From Aquila chrysaetos chrysaetos (Eukaryota; Chordata; Aves; Accipitriformes; Accipitridae), in the NCBI RefSeq assembly GCF_900496995.4, contig NC_044006.1:22156214-22220213 (forward strand): a stretch of 64,000 nucleotides of DNA. Direction: 5' to 3'. The position numbers and the translations under genes are program-made. This document shows positions 34,521 through 49,500 of the stretch, piece by piece. Under the pieces are notes generated by a model that was given only the letters and a program-made list of their open reading frames with translations, was not told the origin of the DNA and did not search any database. Position 1 is the first letter of the stretch; the number at the start of each line of letters is the position of its first letter.

Positions 34521-37500
34521 CCGCGGTCTGAGAAAGAATAGATTACGAGGCCTCATTAAGGAACCCATGGCGGGGGGAACCCGAGCTGCGGTTACCTGAT
34601 ACCTACACACTATTAGCAGATCCCATGGGAAAACTTGCTCTTCCTGTAGTGAGGGAGAGTTTTTCCTGTTCTACCCATGTTCAGCATCGACTCTCTTGTT
34701 GCTGCTTTGTCCAGTGGGACGCTGTACCACTGCCTAACCATGTGCCTAGGCAAATCCTTCCTCTTTACGATTGCTGTGGGAGCCATGCCTTATCCCTTAT
34801 GCCTCGAGTTTGAAGTAGAGTGTCGGTATTATCTTGATAGATGTTGCTAATTGAATGATGCACAGGTGGTTAAAGCTGTGTGAAAAGTAGCATGGTCTCA
34901 TGGGAGACCTTTATCAATGGGAAGATTGGATGGCAGTAAGTATGGTCTGCGGGGGTGGGATTATGGCTGAGACTGAAAATTCTTAAGGTGGTGGGTAAGA
35001 GGAATGGAGAACCAGTACTCACCCAATTTAGTAGTACTAGAAGAGGGGCACTTGGTGGATTTTGTAGATTAGTTTAAAACAGATAAATTACTTGAAAAAT
35101 ACATAGTGAATTTCAGGAATTTGCTGCTACAGGAGGTTGTAGAGGCGGACATTGTATTTAACTGATTCCAAAAAAGGATTAGACCAATTAAAATACATCA
35201 GGTTCATAAACAACATCCAAAAATGACTAGGCATGGATTTGCTTTCTAACATCCCTGACGTAGCAGTTTTGTCAGGTGGAGGAGTATGAGGGGAGTAGAC
35301 CACAGACAGTGGCCAGGGTTATGTCATTTCTTTAAACAGCATTTCTTATTGCTGTTGTCTAAACAGAATATGACCTGGTATCTAGAGGAACTGTGGACTC
35401 AAACCAGGAGGACATTTCTTGTGCTTTTATCTTCCTAGCTTTGTTTATTTTCTGTAGAGGCATGTGTGTAAAATAGCACTGTTTTTTAAGAATAGTTTTG
35501 TATCAGCTGAGAGGGCTTGAGGAACTGAGGCCAGCAGGCACGATTTCTCTATCAAGTGACCGTTCCCTGACCAAGCAATGAGGGAAGGGGTCTTTTTATA
35601 ATTTGGTCTCGTCCTCAAAATATAGCAGGGTCCTATCATCGCTGAGGTGCTAATGTTCTTTTAAATTAGCTTGGGAAAGTGTATGCTGCAGATAAGCAAC
35701 CTGGCAGACTCGGGTTTGTAGACTTCTGGGCTCAAGCTCACTGCAGAGCAAGGCTGGTTTTGTGCCCTAGTTCTGAGATATTTTTGGCTGTAATGATTGC
35801 TTACTTTTTCTCCAGTTAAGTGTGGACTGAGAGACAGGAAGTGTTTTGAAAGTAAGTATATTCTGCTGCATGGCTTTAAATAAGGTAGTTTGTTATCTCA
35901 AACTTGGTCTCTATTGTATGTTACGAAAGACCATCCAAACTTTTTTTCATCTATGGTGAAAGTAAAACAGTAGGTTTATTTTAAATAGAAATGTGCAAAC
36001 TGGGCATTGGTAGAAACACTATGAACTCTGAGCAAAATACAGAGCAAAACAGGGAATTCTGGTATGATTCAAACATAACTGATGCTTGCTTATATATTTT
36101 CAATCTGGGAGCGGAGATGCATTAGGCTTAGTGTTCCCATTACTTCTAAAGGAGCACAGTGTATGAAGTTTTAATCCCTTTTCAACTTAATTGCATCCTG
36201 TTAGACCAGGATATGCTGAAATAGGGGTTGAGTCTCAGGAACTGTACATGTAGTGGAAGTGAGCAGGAAGCAAGTAGCAAAACACTGTGGGTTTTACTGA
36301 TCCTACTGATTTTGAGGGATTTGGGGAAGTCTTATTTGCAGCTGGAGGCAAGGATATCTGCCGATACATCATCTGCAGTTTCTGGGACCACAGTTGCATC
36401 TGGTAGCTATTCCAGTAGGGATTTTTCACTGCTGCTGTAGCATGTATTAGTAGAAGCTCTTGCATTTGGTAAGAATGATGTAGGGTGATACCTGCTTCTG
36501 AGATGGAGCCAGCTGCTTGTGAAGAAGAACAGAAAGCACAAGTGCTAAGTTAACGGCAGAAGCTGCTTAGTCCCAGAACATGTATGGGGTTTACAAATAC
36601 TATAATCATTGTTCACAAGTACTATAATGATTGTTTCTGGGACTCATTGCATCACTGTTGTGATCTATTGCCATCTACTATAAGGAACTCTTCATGAGGA
36701 AAGAGGATATTAAAAAAAAAAGGGGGGGGGGAATCATTGAGGGAGGCAGGCAGGGAGCTTGGAAGGGGACTGCCGGAATCCAGTTTTCAGTTGTCTGATT
36801 TATTACACGTCAGGAAATCTCCTCTCTGTCTTTATGATAGTGATTCTGCATGACCCAGTGTCTTGGGTAGTATGTGTGGAGTAACAGTCCTTTACTGCAG
36901 TCTGGGAAAAAGGGAATGTATGTAATATTTTAAAAAGGCTGATACTGGTTCCTGGTTGCAGGCTTTGTTGACCCAAGGCATCCCTTCATAACCACATTAT
37001 TGCCTACTGGAGACTTCTGCAGAACAGAAGGGAACGGTCAGGAAGCAAAGATGATCTCCTTCAAGCAACTGCCCCTTGAAGCAAAGGCTGCAGTGGCTGC
37101 AGGAGTGGTTTTCTTCTCCATGATGCTATCGCGGAGTTATCTGGCAGAAAAACTCGATCTCAGGACGTGGCGTTGGCTTCTAAGGCTGCAGATGGCTCTA
37201 TTTGCTAATGCACTCATGTTGATAGGATCTCTTCATGTCTGGAGAAGCACAGTCACCACATTCTCCAGGTCTTCAGCTGCCAGCTCCTTCTGTTTCATGC
37301 CGTGGAAAATAGCTGTGTTCATGTTTCTAGCTTTGGCTCATTCAAGCTTCTTTACATTGCTATTTCTCGTTGCGGAAGAGCCCTATTTCTTTTCTTTAGC
37401 TGCCTACACTTGCCTGGGGGCCTATATCATTCTTATCTTCTTCCTCTTCACTCTAGGCTCTGTAGAGCAGGCTTACAAGTTCTTGGCTGGGAGAGGTACT

Positions 37501-40500
37501 AAGGCAGGCACTGGCAACAAGAACAGAACAGCAATTAAACCAGTTTTGGCAGTCATGCTGACTGTTGCGCTGACTGTTGTCGGGCTGTTAAATGCTTCCC
37601 AGCCTCCCACTGTGAATTCAGTGGAGGTTCCAGTTCACAAGCTGCCCTCAACAATGAATAATCTGAAAGTGGTGTTGCTTTCAGATATCCATCTGGGGCC
37701 TACAGTTGGGAAGACCAAGCTTGCCATGATTGTGAGAATGGTTAAGGCTTTGAAACCAGATATCACTGTGATTGTTGGGGACCTGACTGACTCTGAGGCA
37801 GAGATCATACGACCTGCTGTTGAGCCTCTTGGAGAACTTAACTCCCCTTTGGGGACTTACTTTGTCACAGGAAACCATGAGTATTACACATCAGATGTTA
37901 GCAACTGGTTTGAGCTGTTAAAATCATTTAACATTCGGCCACTCCATAATGAGAATGTGAAGATTGTTTCACCGAAGAGCACTGATGACTGGTTCTGCCT
38001 GGCTGGTGTTGATGATATTGAAGCAGATGTATTACGCTACTCAGGACATGGCATGGATTTAAAAAAAGCTCTCAGAGATTGTAGCAATGAGCATGCAATA
38101 GTGCTGTTAGCTCATCAGCCAATTGCTGCAAAGTGGGCCCTTCAGGAGAGACCAGACATAAACTTAATTCTCTCTGGCCATACTCATGGAGGGCAGATGT
38201 TCCCACTAAATGCTGGAGCTTATTTTCTGAATCCATTCTTTGTTGGATTGTACGAAGTTGGGCAGAACACCTTTGTCTATGTCAGCCCAGGGACTATGTA
38301 CTTTGGAATACCTATGAGGCTGGGCAGCAGAGCTGAAATAACGGAGATAATTCTACGTTCTCCTTGAGGAGTTTTCCATTTGACGGATTTCTGTCATCCT
38401 TTTTGGTCAGTATATTGGCTCTTCTGCTCTGAAAGCAAATCCTTTTTCAGGGAAGCCAGAGAAGATGTGTTGGGGTGGACTTCAGCAGGCTGTGTTAAGT
38501 TTGAGCAGAAAACACTAACTGTATCTTGGGCCTGTGAAACAAATTGGGGGCATGTTAAAATACTGAAGATATTAATTCTTTGAGTTCATTATTATTGAGG
38601 TTCTGCATTTAAAGATAACACTGATGTCATGGAGATAATGTGTGTCCTGTGCATGTTTAGTAATATCTGTGTCCTGCAGCTACTTCATGTTCCACTGTTT
38701 ATTATCCATCAGGCAACTGCGTTATCAAATCTCAGACAGGTGAAGTTCTGATCTCTTGCAGTGAAATTGCTCATGCATGTTTTGTGGAAGGTACTACAGA
38801 GTGTCCACTGAGTATGTAAACTCTAGAAGCCTTATGCTAGAAATGTTACAGGAAGGGAGTAGTTTTGGTTTTTTTTATTGAGGCTGGGTATCTTTATTCT
38901 GCTAGCTGTCCGCAGCATGCACTAGGGCTTCCAGTCTGTGCTGCTTACCAGTACAGTAAGTTGCCAGGCATCAGTTCCTGAAATTAATTTTTTTCCAGTT
39001 AAGAAGCTGGAGAGGCTGATACCAAGGGGTAAAAGTAGCTGTCTTTCTGCAGGCATTTTCCCCAGAATAACTGGGCATCTAGTAGTTACTGAAAATAGTT
39101 CTAATAAAAGCAAATGAGAAAGAAAACTCCTAATGAACATAACTTCCGTTGCTGTCTGAGCATACAGTACCTCCTGATGTAAAGCACAAAATCCAAAGCT
39201 GAAATACTCAAGTCTCTTCATTCTGTATTTTTTTTGTTTATGCTTAATTTATCTTCTGTGATTTTTCTCTTACAAAAGTAAGGAGATGCTATTTGAAAAC
39301 AATGCATATAGGTTAATGCTTGAACTTTAAGGTTTTAATTTTTCAAGTAAATGGTGTCCTTTTTAAGAAGTCTAAACTCTGCAGCAGGTGTCTTTCCTTA
39401 ACAGCATTTGCGTATCAGTGTCCTGGTTGTCTGATAGGCACATGGCAGAATAACTGCTACAGGATAATGAGGGATGGAGAATTTCTCTCTCTTTCCTAGA
39501 AGGGCTTGACACAAATTAATACCATTCTGGGAAATTTGAGAGTTTAGAAAATAATAATGAAAACATTCTTGCTTCCATATCTTTGTGTTAATATAAGAAA
39601 GCCAGGATGTAAGTTAATGTGCGTATATTTTCCAGGCTGATGGAACAGTTTACTTCTGCTCATCGTCCTCTCTCCTTCCTCTTCCACCTCAGTGTTGCTG
39701 TATGAAACGCCACGAACAATACAAGTCTGGCAGTCCTGCCTCTGACTCTGCAGTCTGCAGCTGTAGCCACAGGGTTTCCCTTGCTCTGCCTTTCTGCCCA
39801 CCAGTAGCTGGGTTTCTCTCGGGCAGACCCATGTAGCATGGGGCAAAAGAGATTAGTGCTTATGCGGGAGACAGGATAGCAAGACCAGAACTGTGGTGTT
39901 CTGTCTTTTTCTGCCTTCCTGTGTGATCCTGAACCAGACACGCTTCTGTTTTATTCTTCAGCTTCTGTTCTTGTTTCGCAGGAGGCTTGTGGGGCTGTAT
40001 TTGAAGAGTACTATAGGCTTTGTAAAGTTGATTTTTTTTTTCTGTAAGTGAAATTTTGAAGTTTCTCTTCATCCACTCCCTTCAGCACCCCCCAGGCAGA
40101 GTTTCTAACTGCTAAACTGGTTTTGTATCCTGTTCCTCTGTACAAACATCTTGCATTTTTACTCAGAGGAATTTTGAGAAATACTGTAAATGTGTCATGT
40201 GCACTGGAAGGTTGGTGGAAGAGTTGGAGAAGTCAGTCCTTTTTTAGTCTGAAAACTGAACACCTGACCAGCCAGGCTTTCTACTTGCCCGACTAGATAA
40301 TTTCTGTTTCCCAGCACCTATAATTTTGTAAACTTTTTTATGCTTGTGCAATAATATCTGCTTAAGTATCCTAAAGTTTCCATGTATATTTAACACTGCC
40401 CGCATGGGGTCCTTCTGAGGTTCTTTCCCTGTCAGTAGCATAGTGTCAAATGGTCTTTTGTAGAGAGAATCTTGATAGCCTGTAACTCTCTGTTTACTTA

Positions 40501-43500
40501 TCAACATGCCTTCAGTTAAAAGCTGTGTTCTGGATTTGGTAGTGCAGAGTATTCCCTCTAGGACAGTGGTCCAGGAGGATAGCTTTTCATTTGTTAAGCT
40601 GAGGGTTATTACTGTGTTAAGACGACTAATTGTTGAGCAAGTTTCCTTACCAGGAGGCTTTTGTGGAACTGGTTTTAGGTGGTGTTAGTTTCCCAGTGAG
40701 TTGCTAGTATTATTATTTTCTTTTTTTCCCTACTGTTTTTCTTTCTCTCTTCATTCTGTCCAAATGTGTGCAAAAACCTAGCTGAAGTGGTCTGTCCGTC
40801 CCAGGGGTGCATAGATGACTTTATTACTTTGTATGTGACACTTTTGGAAGATCTTTGTGTATCCTTTCAGGGGCAGATAAACATCCTTTTAGGAGTGGTC
40901 ATATCATTTCATAAACTTAGTGAGTTCTCCCAATGTAATTTAGTTCTTGTTCACTTTTTCAAGTATCTCCCTCTGAAAGCCTGTTTCCTTGATGATTAGT
41001 TATCACTTAAAATGTTTTCTTTCTGTGCCAAAACACTTTAAAGCCTCTTCCTATTTTTTTTTTTTTTTTAAAGTATGAATGGAAATTATCCTACATCAAC
41101 TTTCTTTTTGATAGTAAGAGGAATTAACCTTTTTTAAAATCTCTCTAGGACAGCAATCCCTAATTGTCCTTCAAGGCTTTTTCTGTACTTTTTCCAATTT
41201 GACTTGAATGTGCATGGTGTAGACCTGTGTTCAGTATTCCAGATGAAAAAAAAGGCTGTGCTGCTTATTTTGTAATTATTTTTTTTTTTGTAAATTTGTG
41301 TGTGTGTGGGGGTGTGTGTGTAGAATGTATTTGATCTGGAGAACTTAAGTAAATGAATATATATTTCTTCCTATAAAAGGCCAGTTCATGGGGGGAGGGG
41401 GGGGGAGTTAATCACTATCAGAATAATACCAGAACAGAATAGTGTCATCACTTTGTGAAAGTTATATTTATTACATTATATAATCAGTATAGAGTGGATT
41501 TGAAAATATGTAAATTGTGGTATAACAAATGCTTTAAATGCTGGGATTTAATAAAAATTTATTCGCTTATCAAGAAAGATGCCTCTAATGACCTTTTATT
41601 TTGTACCAATAGTTATTGTAGCAGTTCATGCTGAACAGTTTTAACTTAACATATTAATTCTGTTTAACAACAAAAAGCTACTGACTACTTTTGGAAAAAT
41701 CTTACACCCACACTGTTAAGTGAGGCATGGTGGAAAGTGGGAAAGGTAAGGCCCCTATTAAATTTGCCTGATGTCTACTAGGGGGAAGAAGTGCAGGCTG
41801 AAGAGGTGAGGATGTGATGCAGAGAAAAGGACTGCTGCAAAGGCAGAGAAAGGGTATTACGAGGACTTTTTGGAAGGAGCAGAAGAAAATGAGTGGTTTG
41901 TGGTTCTCAATTTTCATACTTAAGCTTTGGGGTAGAGAAAGGGGTGTTCTGCATTTGAATGGTCTGTATAAGAGATGCTAGAAATCTTCACAGGTGGAGG
42001 GGTTCATTGAGGATTTGTATCCACATCTGTTTGCTTTCCAAATAAGAAAAAAAACCTGTTTTGTAAATTTGGAGAATGAGAGATTCTAGCCACTGTTAAA
42101 TAGTTTTGTGTGCTGAAGCTATGAATTTCTTTCCTTTGTTGAGAAACATGCACGTTATGAAACGTTCAAAGAGCATTAAGGTTGCAAAAATAAGTTCGTA
42201 CTTGATTTAAGAAAGGACAAATTCTTTAGTTCTTCCTGTTTCCATGTGAGTATGTTCTGAGCATGTAAGATGCAACATTATACCATTGCCTCTAAGGGTC
42301 TGAATTTTCAGCTGGGCATTGATAAGGTGTGGTATGAATGAACTGGCATCTTAAACCGCGTGCAGTTAGCTTGTGTCTGTTGAATCTACTTATCAAACTA
42401 GCAGACCCACTACCCCACCTTCTAGGGAGATGCAGGGAATTCATTCCTTCTGTGTATGCACAACCATGAGTATACAATATTGACAGAGCCAGACATAAAT
42501 TCATGACAAGAACTGTTTTGGTTTTGTTGCAAGCCCCCGTCTGCGAGCTGTGGGTCGAGTCATGCACTGACAATCAAAGAGTGTTGAGTAATTGATCACG
42601 AAGGGAAATCTGTTTACAATGGGCAATGAATGAGGTGAATCAGAGCAAAGTACCCTGGAAGCTTCCTTCCTCTCCTCACCCCCATAATAATACTGCATCA
42701 GGAAGTATATGTGTAAGGAAAGTGACTTACAGTTATGGTCACAGCTTTAAAAGCATGGCTTCTAAATGGTAAGTGGTTCAATGATGATCACTTTCATAAT
42801 TAATACCTTATTTTCATTGTTTTATTGTTTTAAGAAAGTCTTGTTTCTTTGCCAAAGATGTCTGTCGCCCGAGGGTGGAGCTATGTAAACAGTTGATTTG
42901 ACGCTCATCATCTCTCAACGGTTATCTGCTATAAATGGAGCAAGTGTCTTTTCCATAGGCCTATTAATGTGGTTAGTCTAAATGAGGGTGCTGAAATCCT
43001 TTTTGAGGGAAATGACAGCAATTTATTTTGACTCTCCTTTATTTCCAGGGATAATGGTCTTTTAATGTGCTTTTTTTCGTAATACTTCTCTCTCTCTATT
43101 TTTTTTTCTTTTTTTTAAATAGTATTGCAGAATTGTGTTGCTGCACCTGGGTTCTGAGTTTTGTTTAGTCATGATCGTTTTGAAGCACTCAGCTCCACAT
43201 TAATGCTGCGACTTGTCACAGTGCCCTCGAGTAAAAAAAATCTGAAGAATGTGAAATATCTGCTTGGTGTTCATAAGGGTGAATAGTTTCCTTCAGGGAT
43301 ACACAAAGTACAATTCCATCCTCGTGCAGCATGCCCAGGAATCAAGATGCAGGTTATAAATTTAAGATCAGCAAAAAGTCACAGGTATTTGAATTGAAAG
43401 GAAAGTAAGCAGACAGTACATACCTGTGCGTCCTCTGCAGTGGTAATATACTTGAGGTTTAACAGCCTGGAGTTACTACAACAGCATAATTTCCCAGGGA

Positions 43501-46500
43501 GAATCCCAACCTTTGAGTTACTTTTGTTACAGAGCAGTTGGTTTGTACTTCTCAGGTCTGCAAGGTCCTGATTTTGTGGAGACCTGTCATGTCCATACCT
43601 TTGTTGAGTCAAGATTTATTTCAACTTTAATGGAACTCTTTGTTAAGTAATGTTAGGAATGGGTCCGTGTTTGTGGGATCAGGGTTTAAAAGCTTCCCCT
43701 ATGCCATACTTGGCAGTCCCTTGCAGTTCTTGTTTCCCTGCCAGCTCAGGGCTGTTATCTTCTCACATCTGTTGTTGTATGTCCACCACACAGATAATTC
43801 CACTTGTTCACTGTTGGCAGAGTGTTTTGCATTGCTATGTGCATTTAAGACATTTTCCACAACTTTATTTTAGGTTTTCTGTGAAGAAATGCCCCTATCA
43901 CAGTTGCAACGCTCTGTAGTCTTCCTCCTCCTTGGAGTTTGTAGTCTTCAAATGTTTGTAAAGTGTTACCTCACTCAGTTGCTCTGTTTAATGACAGTCT
44001 AGGGATAGGCATGTTTACTCAGCAATTTTGTCCTCCAGTTTTCAGGAGGGTGTGTTTTTGCTTTGTACTCTCTTCAGTAGTTTGTACTCTTGTTCTTTTG
44101 GCCTGTGACACATTGCGCTGGCTCCTTTTTGCTATCTTATTGCACTACGAGTATGCTCTTGGTTGGCAGTTGTGTCCAGTTGTTGGCCAGGAGTCTCAGT
44201 ACTTACAGCTTTATGGTTATACATACCTGCGGTATTTCACTTTTTCCATTCCTTTCTCTTTATTCTTTCTGTAGTTGTACACAGTATTGCAACAAAATTG
44301 TTCACCAGTTAACCGAAAGAAGTGGTTTCATGGGAAGGTTCTTCAAAACTCTGTGGTCCGTTGGTCTCAACCTTTGGGCAGATTTCTTCCAATGGTGGAT
44401 GGCTCTCATGTAGTGGGGGTCACCTGGGGTTATATGGTGGTCTACATCTCTCTTGCCTTTCTAATTTCATCGCTTTTGTTTCATGTAATCAATTTCCTAA
44501 TTGCTAAGCCCTGTTCTCGATATGGGACAGGCCAAAGCCTGTCTTTTCAAGAACAAGGCCAGTGTCCTTTGACAACTTTTAATTTACACTGTTGAAAGGT
44601 GTGTTTCATTTGGACTAGTATAACGTCCAATGAATCATGAGGTTTGTTAGGTTGACTTCTGACTTATTTTCTGATGGGTATGGAGAACTAACTGATTACA
44701 TATGCTGACTTGTGATTTTACTTCATAAATCCCTACTGATCTTTAATTGAAGGAAATTTTTTTAACGTGCTCAGTAATGAATCTGATAAAACACAAATAT
44801 GAAGTCATAGAACATGAAGACAAACAACAAACTATTCAGTGGTGTGTGGAGGACAAAAGCAGTACTGGTGACAGGGGTGCCAAAGATACACGAGAAGTGT
44901 AAGATGCGAGATGTTTGCTTAAAAAAAATAAAAATTTAAAGGTTCTTAAAGACATAGGGCCAGGCACTTAACAAAAGGTCTTCTGTTTTTCCTTGTTTTT
45001 CACAAGCAAAAGAAGTACAGCTGTTGGTCATAGTAGTATAAATCTTAATAAGATCATAGGCTCACTTGAGGAGTAATCCGATGCTCTTGAAGTTAAGGTA
45101 TTTTTCTTATGGCTAGGAAGTGCAGATTCTTATTCTTAATTTACCTGCTTCTTTTTTAAGTTCACTGTTTTGGCTGTGCTTAGCTGGAAAAGTACTGAAA
45201 GTAGGACTTTCTCCAAAAATGACTAATTTTTAGTGACTTACATAAATGTATGCAGTTCACGAGACTGATCTATCAAACAGTTTTATACTTACTGGAAACT
45301 AAGCTTTCAAACATGTATGTATCAGTGTCCTGGAGCATTTAGAATGTGGTATTTGTTCTTCAAGAGCTCCCAGTTGGCTTTCGCTTCTAGACTTGAGCGT
45401 GACATTAAGTTGGAATTAGGGTTGTGTTTTCTAACAGTTTATTAGGTTGCAGCATTGAGTGCACAGTGTTGGCATTCACCAAATCTCCCTTAATTAATTC
45501 ATCATGATTTGCACTGGTGTGAGCAACTGCAAAATGTATCACTGTAGAAAGATGGTACTATATATATACCTACTCATTGAAAGTGGAGAATGCATGCGGC
45601 ATATTTTGGTGTAGTAGTGAATCCTGTCATTGCTGAGTGGTTGGCAGGTGTATTGTAGTCCTTTGGTGTGTTAGGCTCAGGTGGGCTGTGTGTAGCTAGG
45701 GGAGGGCCATTCACCGTCAGTTATTCTAACACCATTGTACCTTCTATTGTGGACAGTCCACAGACGTTGTATAGACTGTTCTCCGTGTCTTTCAAGGCAG
45801 AAAAATGTTATATTGTGGTTTTTTTGGTGTGTGTGGTTTTTTGTTTTTGTTTTTTTTTTCTATACAGACTATACCCCAGAGGAGTTTTGAGATTGATTAT
45901 AACTGTGACTGCTTTGTCAAGGATGGGAGACCTTTCCGTTACATCTCAGGTAGCATTCACTACTCACGCGTGCCCCGATATTACTGGAAAGACCGCTTGT
46001 TGAAGATGAAGATGGCAGGACTTGATGCCATTCAAACGTAAGTAGCTGTAGACTTTCAAAGTGATTTGTAGTCCTGGGAGATGTATGAGAAGTAGTTAAG
46101 TGGAATGCTACCATCGTTACTTGGTTTATTAATTTTTAAGTAGTAGGTGAGAAAGCTCTGGAGAAGTGAAGAGTGGTATGGGATGACCTCTAACAGCATA
46201 GACTGGGACAATTGGGCAGGTTATAGCTAACAGTCTACTTCCCTGCTGATAGGCAACACCTTTTGCTTCACAACCGAGGGTGCAAATGTGACCTGAAATA
46301 AATTATGAAACAGTTTTATGTGCTTTGTCTCTGCCAAGGGCATTGTAATCTCTGGTCAAAAGGCAGACTAAGCGAGAGGGGACAATAACCTTTTAATACA
46401 GCCTAGGCTGTATTGGCCTGAAGCCTTGAAAATATTGGCAAAGGCTGCAGTAACATGTAAAGCTATTTCACCAGGAGTGTTTAAATTTAGAAAAATGGTT

Positions 46501-49500
46501 GGGAACTGGGTGTACTTCTTTAAAAAAAAAAAAAAAAAAAAAAGACCATTTAAACAGGTTTCAGTTGCATGTACCAAACCTTTAGTCCATCTTTCTTGTC
46601 TTTCCTACCTGGTTGTGTACTTATTACAACAGGTGAGGCACTGATTTAAAAAAAGTGCAGCTTACTCTTATTTTTGCTAAATCTTCCTTGACAAGGGAAG
46701 AAGAGTGGTAGAAAACTGTAAGGCACAGTCTTCTCAAGCAATGGTTGTAATTCCCAAATGTGTTGGTTTTTTCTTTCCTAAATCATTACAAGGCTTAGAG
46801 CTTCTCTTTGAAACAGCCTGCTTGTGTGCTATGGACTGCCAGACAGTGTTGGTTCTGGCCATGCAGAGCCTGTAGGCCAGGGCACTTTGCTCAGTGGGTG
46901 TGTTGCACCATCTCTCCTTCCTCTCCTTTGAAATCTGTATTTTGTTTGACCTGCAAGTTGCAGGGCTGCCTTGTACACTTGGGGATGTGATTAGTACGGG
47001 TTAGTATGTGAAGAACACATGGCAGGGAAAGAAAAGAAGTTGCTTTTTTCCAAATTTAGGCTGCTCCATTTTTTTTTTTTGTAAGTCTTAAAACTCTTCC
47101 CTGTGTTGTGACGATGTAGTGACTTTTTGTTTGGTGGGTGGTTTTTGTTGTTTTCTAATAAAGCAATTAAGTTCTATCTTCCCTCACATCACATAAGAAC
47201 AACAGGATTAAGTAACACACTTGCTCAGGACAGAGTTACTTTTATTGCAGCAAAAAAAATAATTACATGGGTAATTCCAGTAATCTCAAATGGACCTGAA
47301 AGTTATACCTTTTGATGTCTGGCTTGAAGATCAGCCTAGGTCCTGACAGTGGCTCTGTGACTCCTACGAGCCATAGTGTCTCATACTTCCCTTAGGTCTC
47401 TTATTTTCCTCCTCCTCCCAACACCCATATATCTTCAGTGCCCTCTGAATTTCCAGCTTTTTCAACCAGTCCCTTCCTTTTCTCTTTGAAATTGCCTGTT
47501 CATGTCTCTGCTGCATCACTGGTCTTTTGAGATAGGAATCTTTTCTTTCCCATTTCCCCCCCCATCGCTGTTGTTTAATGGCAAAATTGCTGCAGGGCTG
47601 GGTTTTTTTGGTTTTTGTTTTTGTTTTTTTCTGTGGCTTCCTCCTTCCTTTGTAATCTCCTGCTAACAAGGGTTTTTTTCCTTCCTTCCTTCCTTCCTTT
47701 TTTTTTTAAACTTATTGAGATCTCTTAATCTGTGCTTTACTGTTTTGCATTAGTGTCCCTCTTCAATTGAAGTGGAAAGAAAAAGCCAAGAAAGAAAGAG
47801 AAGGAAGAAAGAAGGAAGAACGAAAGTAAAAGAAGAAACAGACAGAAACGAACAGCCATCAAGAAAGAACACAAGACAAAAGAACTCCCCTCCCCCTCCT
47901 CCCTCCTCCCCCTCCCTCCTTCCCTCCCTCCCTCCCTCCTTCCCTCCCTCCTTCCTTCCCTCCCTCCTTTCCTTCCCTCCTTTATTGAGATCTCTTAATC
48001 TGTGCTTTACTGTTTTGCATTAGTGTCCCTCTGCTGTGCAGGAAGGAGTGGAGATTGTCTTGTGTTGCTGGTGTCAACTATTCTCTGTCAGTCTTGGGAG
48101 ACCCAAGTTGTACATACAGTACAGGCAGCAAGTGTTGCCCTGTGGTTATGTGGCCTATGGCCTTAGGTGTTGTTGCTGGATCACAGATGGCAGATAACAG
48201 GTTTTTTACAACCTCGTTTTCTTTTTGTAGAGCAGACTGGGATTCTTTAACTTTCTCCCACATCATTGCTTACCTTTGGATTTTTTCCTGCTATGGTGAA
48301 AGATAGACATTTAGGAGCTATCTTATAAGCAGAAAGTCCCCCTGTGCCTTGCATTTTCTACAAGAATCAAGTCCATGTGTCGTTCCACTTGACACTGATT
48401 TCTCTCTTTCTTGATGCTAAAAAAACCCCCACCAAACCAAAAACATGTACCAACCCCCTTTTTTCTTTGAAGTTTGCAGATAATCAAGCCTTACTGCTCT
48501 TGATTACTTGAGATAAAGCAATAAATTTTCATGTTACCCCAAAACAATTCTGCTGTGATTTTGTGTGGCTTTGGTAAAAATGGAAATTGGTCTAGACAAT
48601 TATTTAGTTGTGGTTTTCTTTTCTCTTTTGCCTATTCCTTCCTGGATCAGTAAAACTGTTAGCAAGGGACTGAGATACCAGTTGTGTGAAGTCGTTCTGG
48701 AATGGGCAGCAGCACTGCCAGACCTTCTGGCAGGATGTTGTAGTTGGACTCCCAACCTCGGGACCACCTCTGAAGACTGTGATTTTGCTGCTTGGGGTTT
48801 TTCCCATGAGGCAGGGAAGGGTCTTGCTGTAATTTGAAATACAGGAGCCTTCCTTGTTCTTGTCAAGGTGCTCCCAGCGAGACTTACCACTTCAAGGGAA
48901 ACAGGATCCTTTTATTACAGGATTGTCCTTGTAAATATTTTATGGTCAAAGCAAGCCAGACCTGCTCTCCTTTCTGTTCTCTGCAGCCTCATTTCCAAAA
49001 GATTTGCTATGCCTTGATGCGCTGTTCAGCTAATGACTGAGTCAGCAGCTTGTCTGGAACTCTTGAATGGGTGAAGTCAGTATAGGTATATAACCATCTG
49101 TGCCTGGAAACATCTTAAGCAATAACAGAATATGAGAAAACAGGTGACAGGAAGCTTGATCTTCCATTAAAGCTTAAAATATCAAGGCCTAAACCTTCCA
49201 AATAGCAGGTTGAAATTTGATGTGATGGTTGGTGTGACATCCCAGCAGATGATGGAGGCGTACCTAGGAGCTCCACTCCCGACCACAGCAGGTAGCATGC
49301 AGACGCATCTGGTCACACAAGGGTAACTGTCCTTGTTTGCAGTTCCTCAGCTGTGCCTGCCAAGGAGAAACAAATGCTGTCAAAGACATCTGGAAAGGAC
49401 TGAAAGTTTGTGGTTTGTTTTGGGTTTTTTGGCATGGAGGAGATAAATAATTAACCACTAGATGGGGCTAAATATTTACAGATCAGTGGAGAGGCTTCCT

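Noticed and set aside
37000..37050. Upstream ATG of the TMPPE frame as the start codon
   Set aside because: The 17 extra residues ([17 protein letters not shown]) do not resemble mammalian TMPPE, whose N-terminus aligns with MISFKQL at 37051. It is kept only as an alternative.
43640..44600. Overlapping open frames of about 100 codons as a retroviral or LINE remnant
   Set aside because: No reverse transcriptase, gag, env or LTR signature could be recognised, and the frames are no longer than expected by chance in T-rich DNA.
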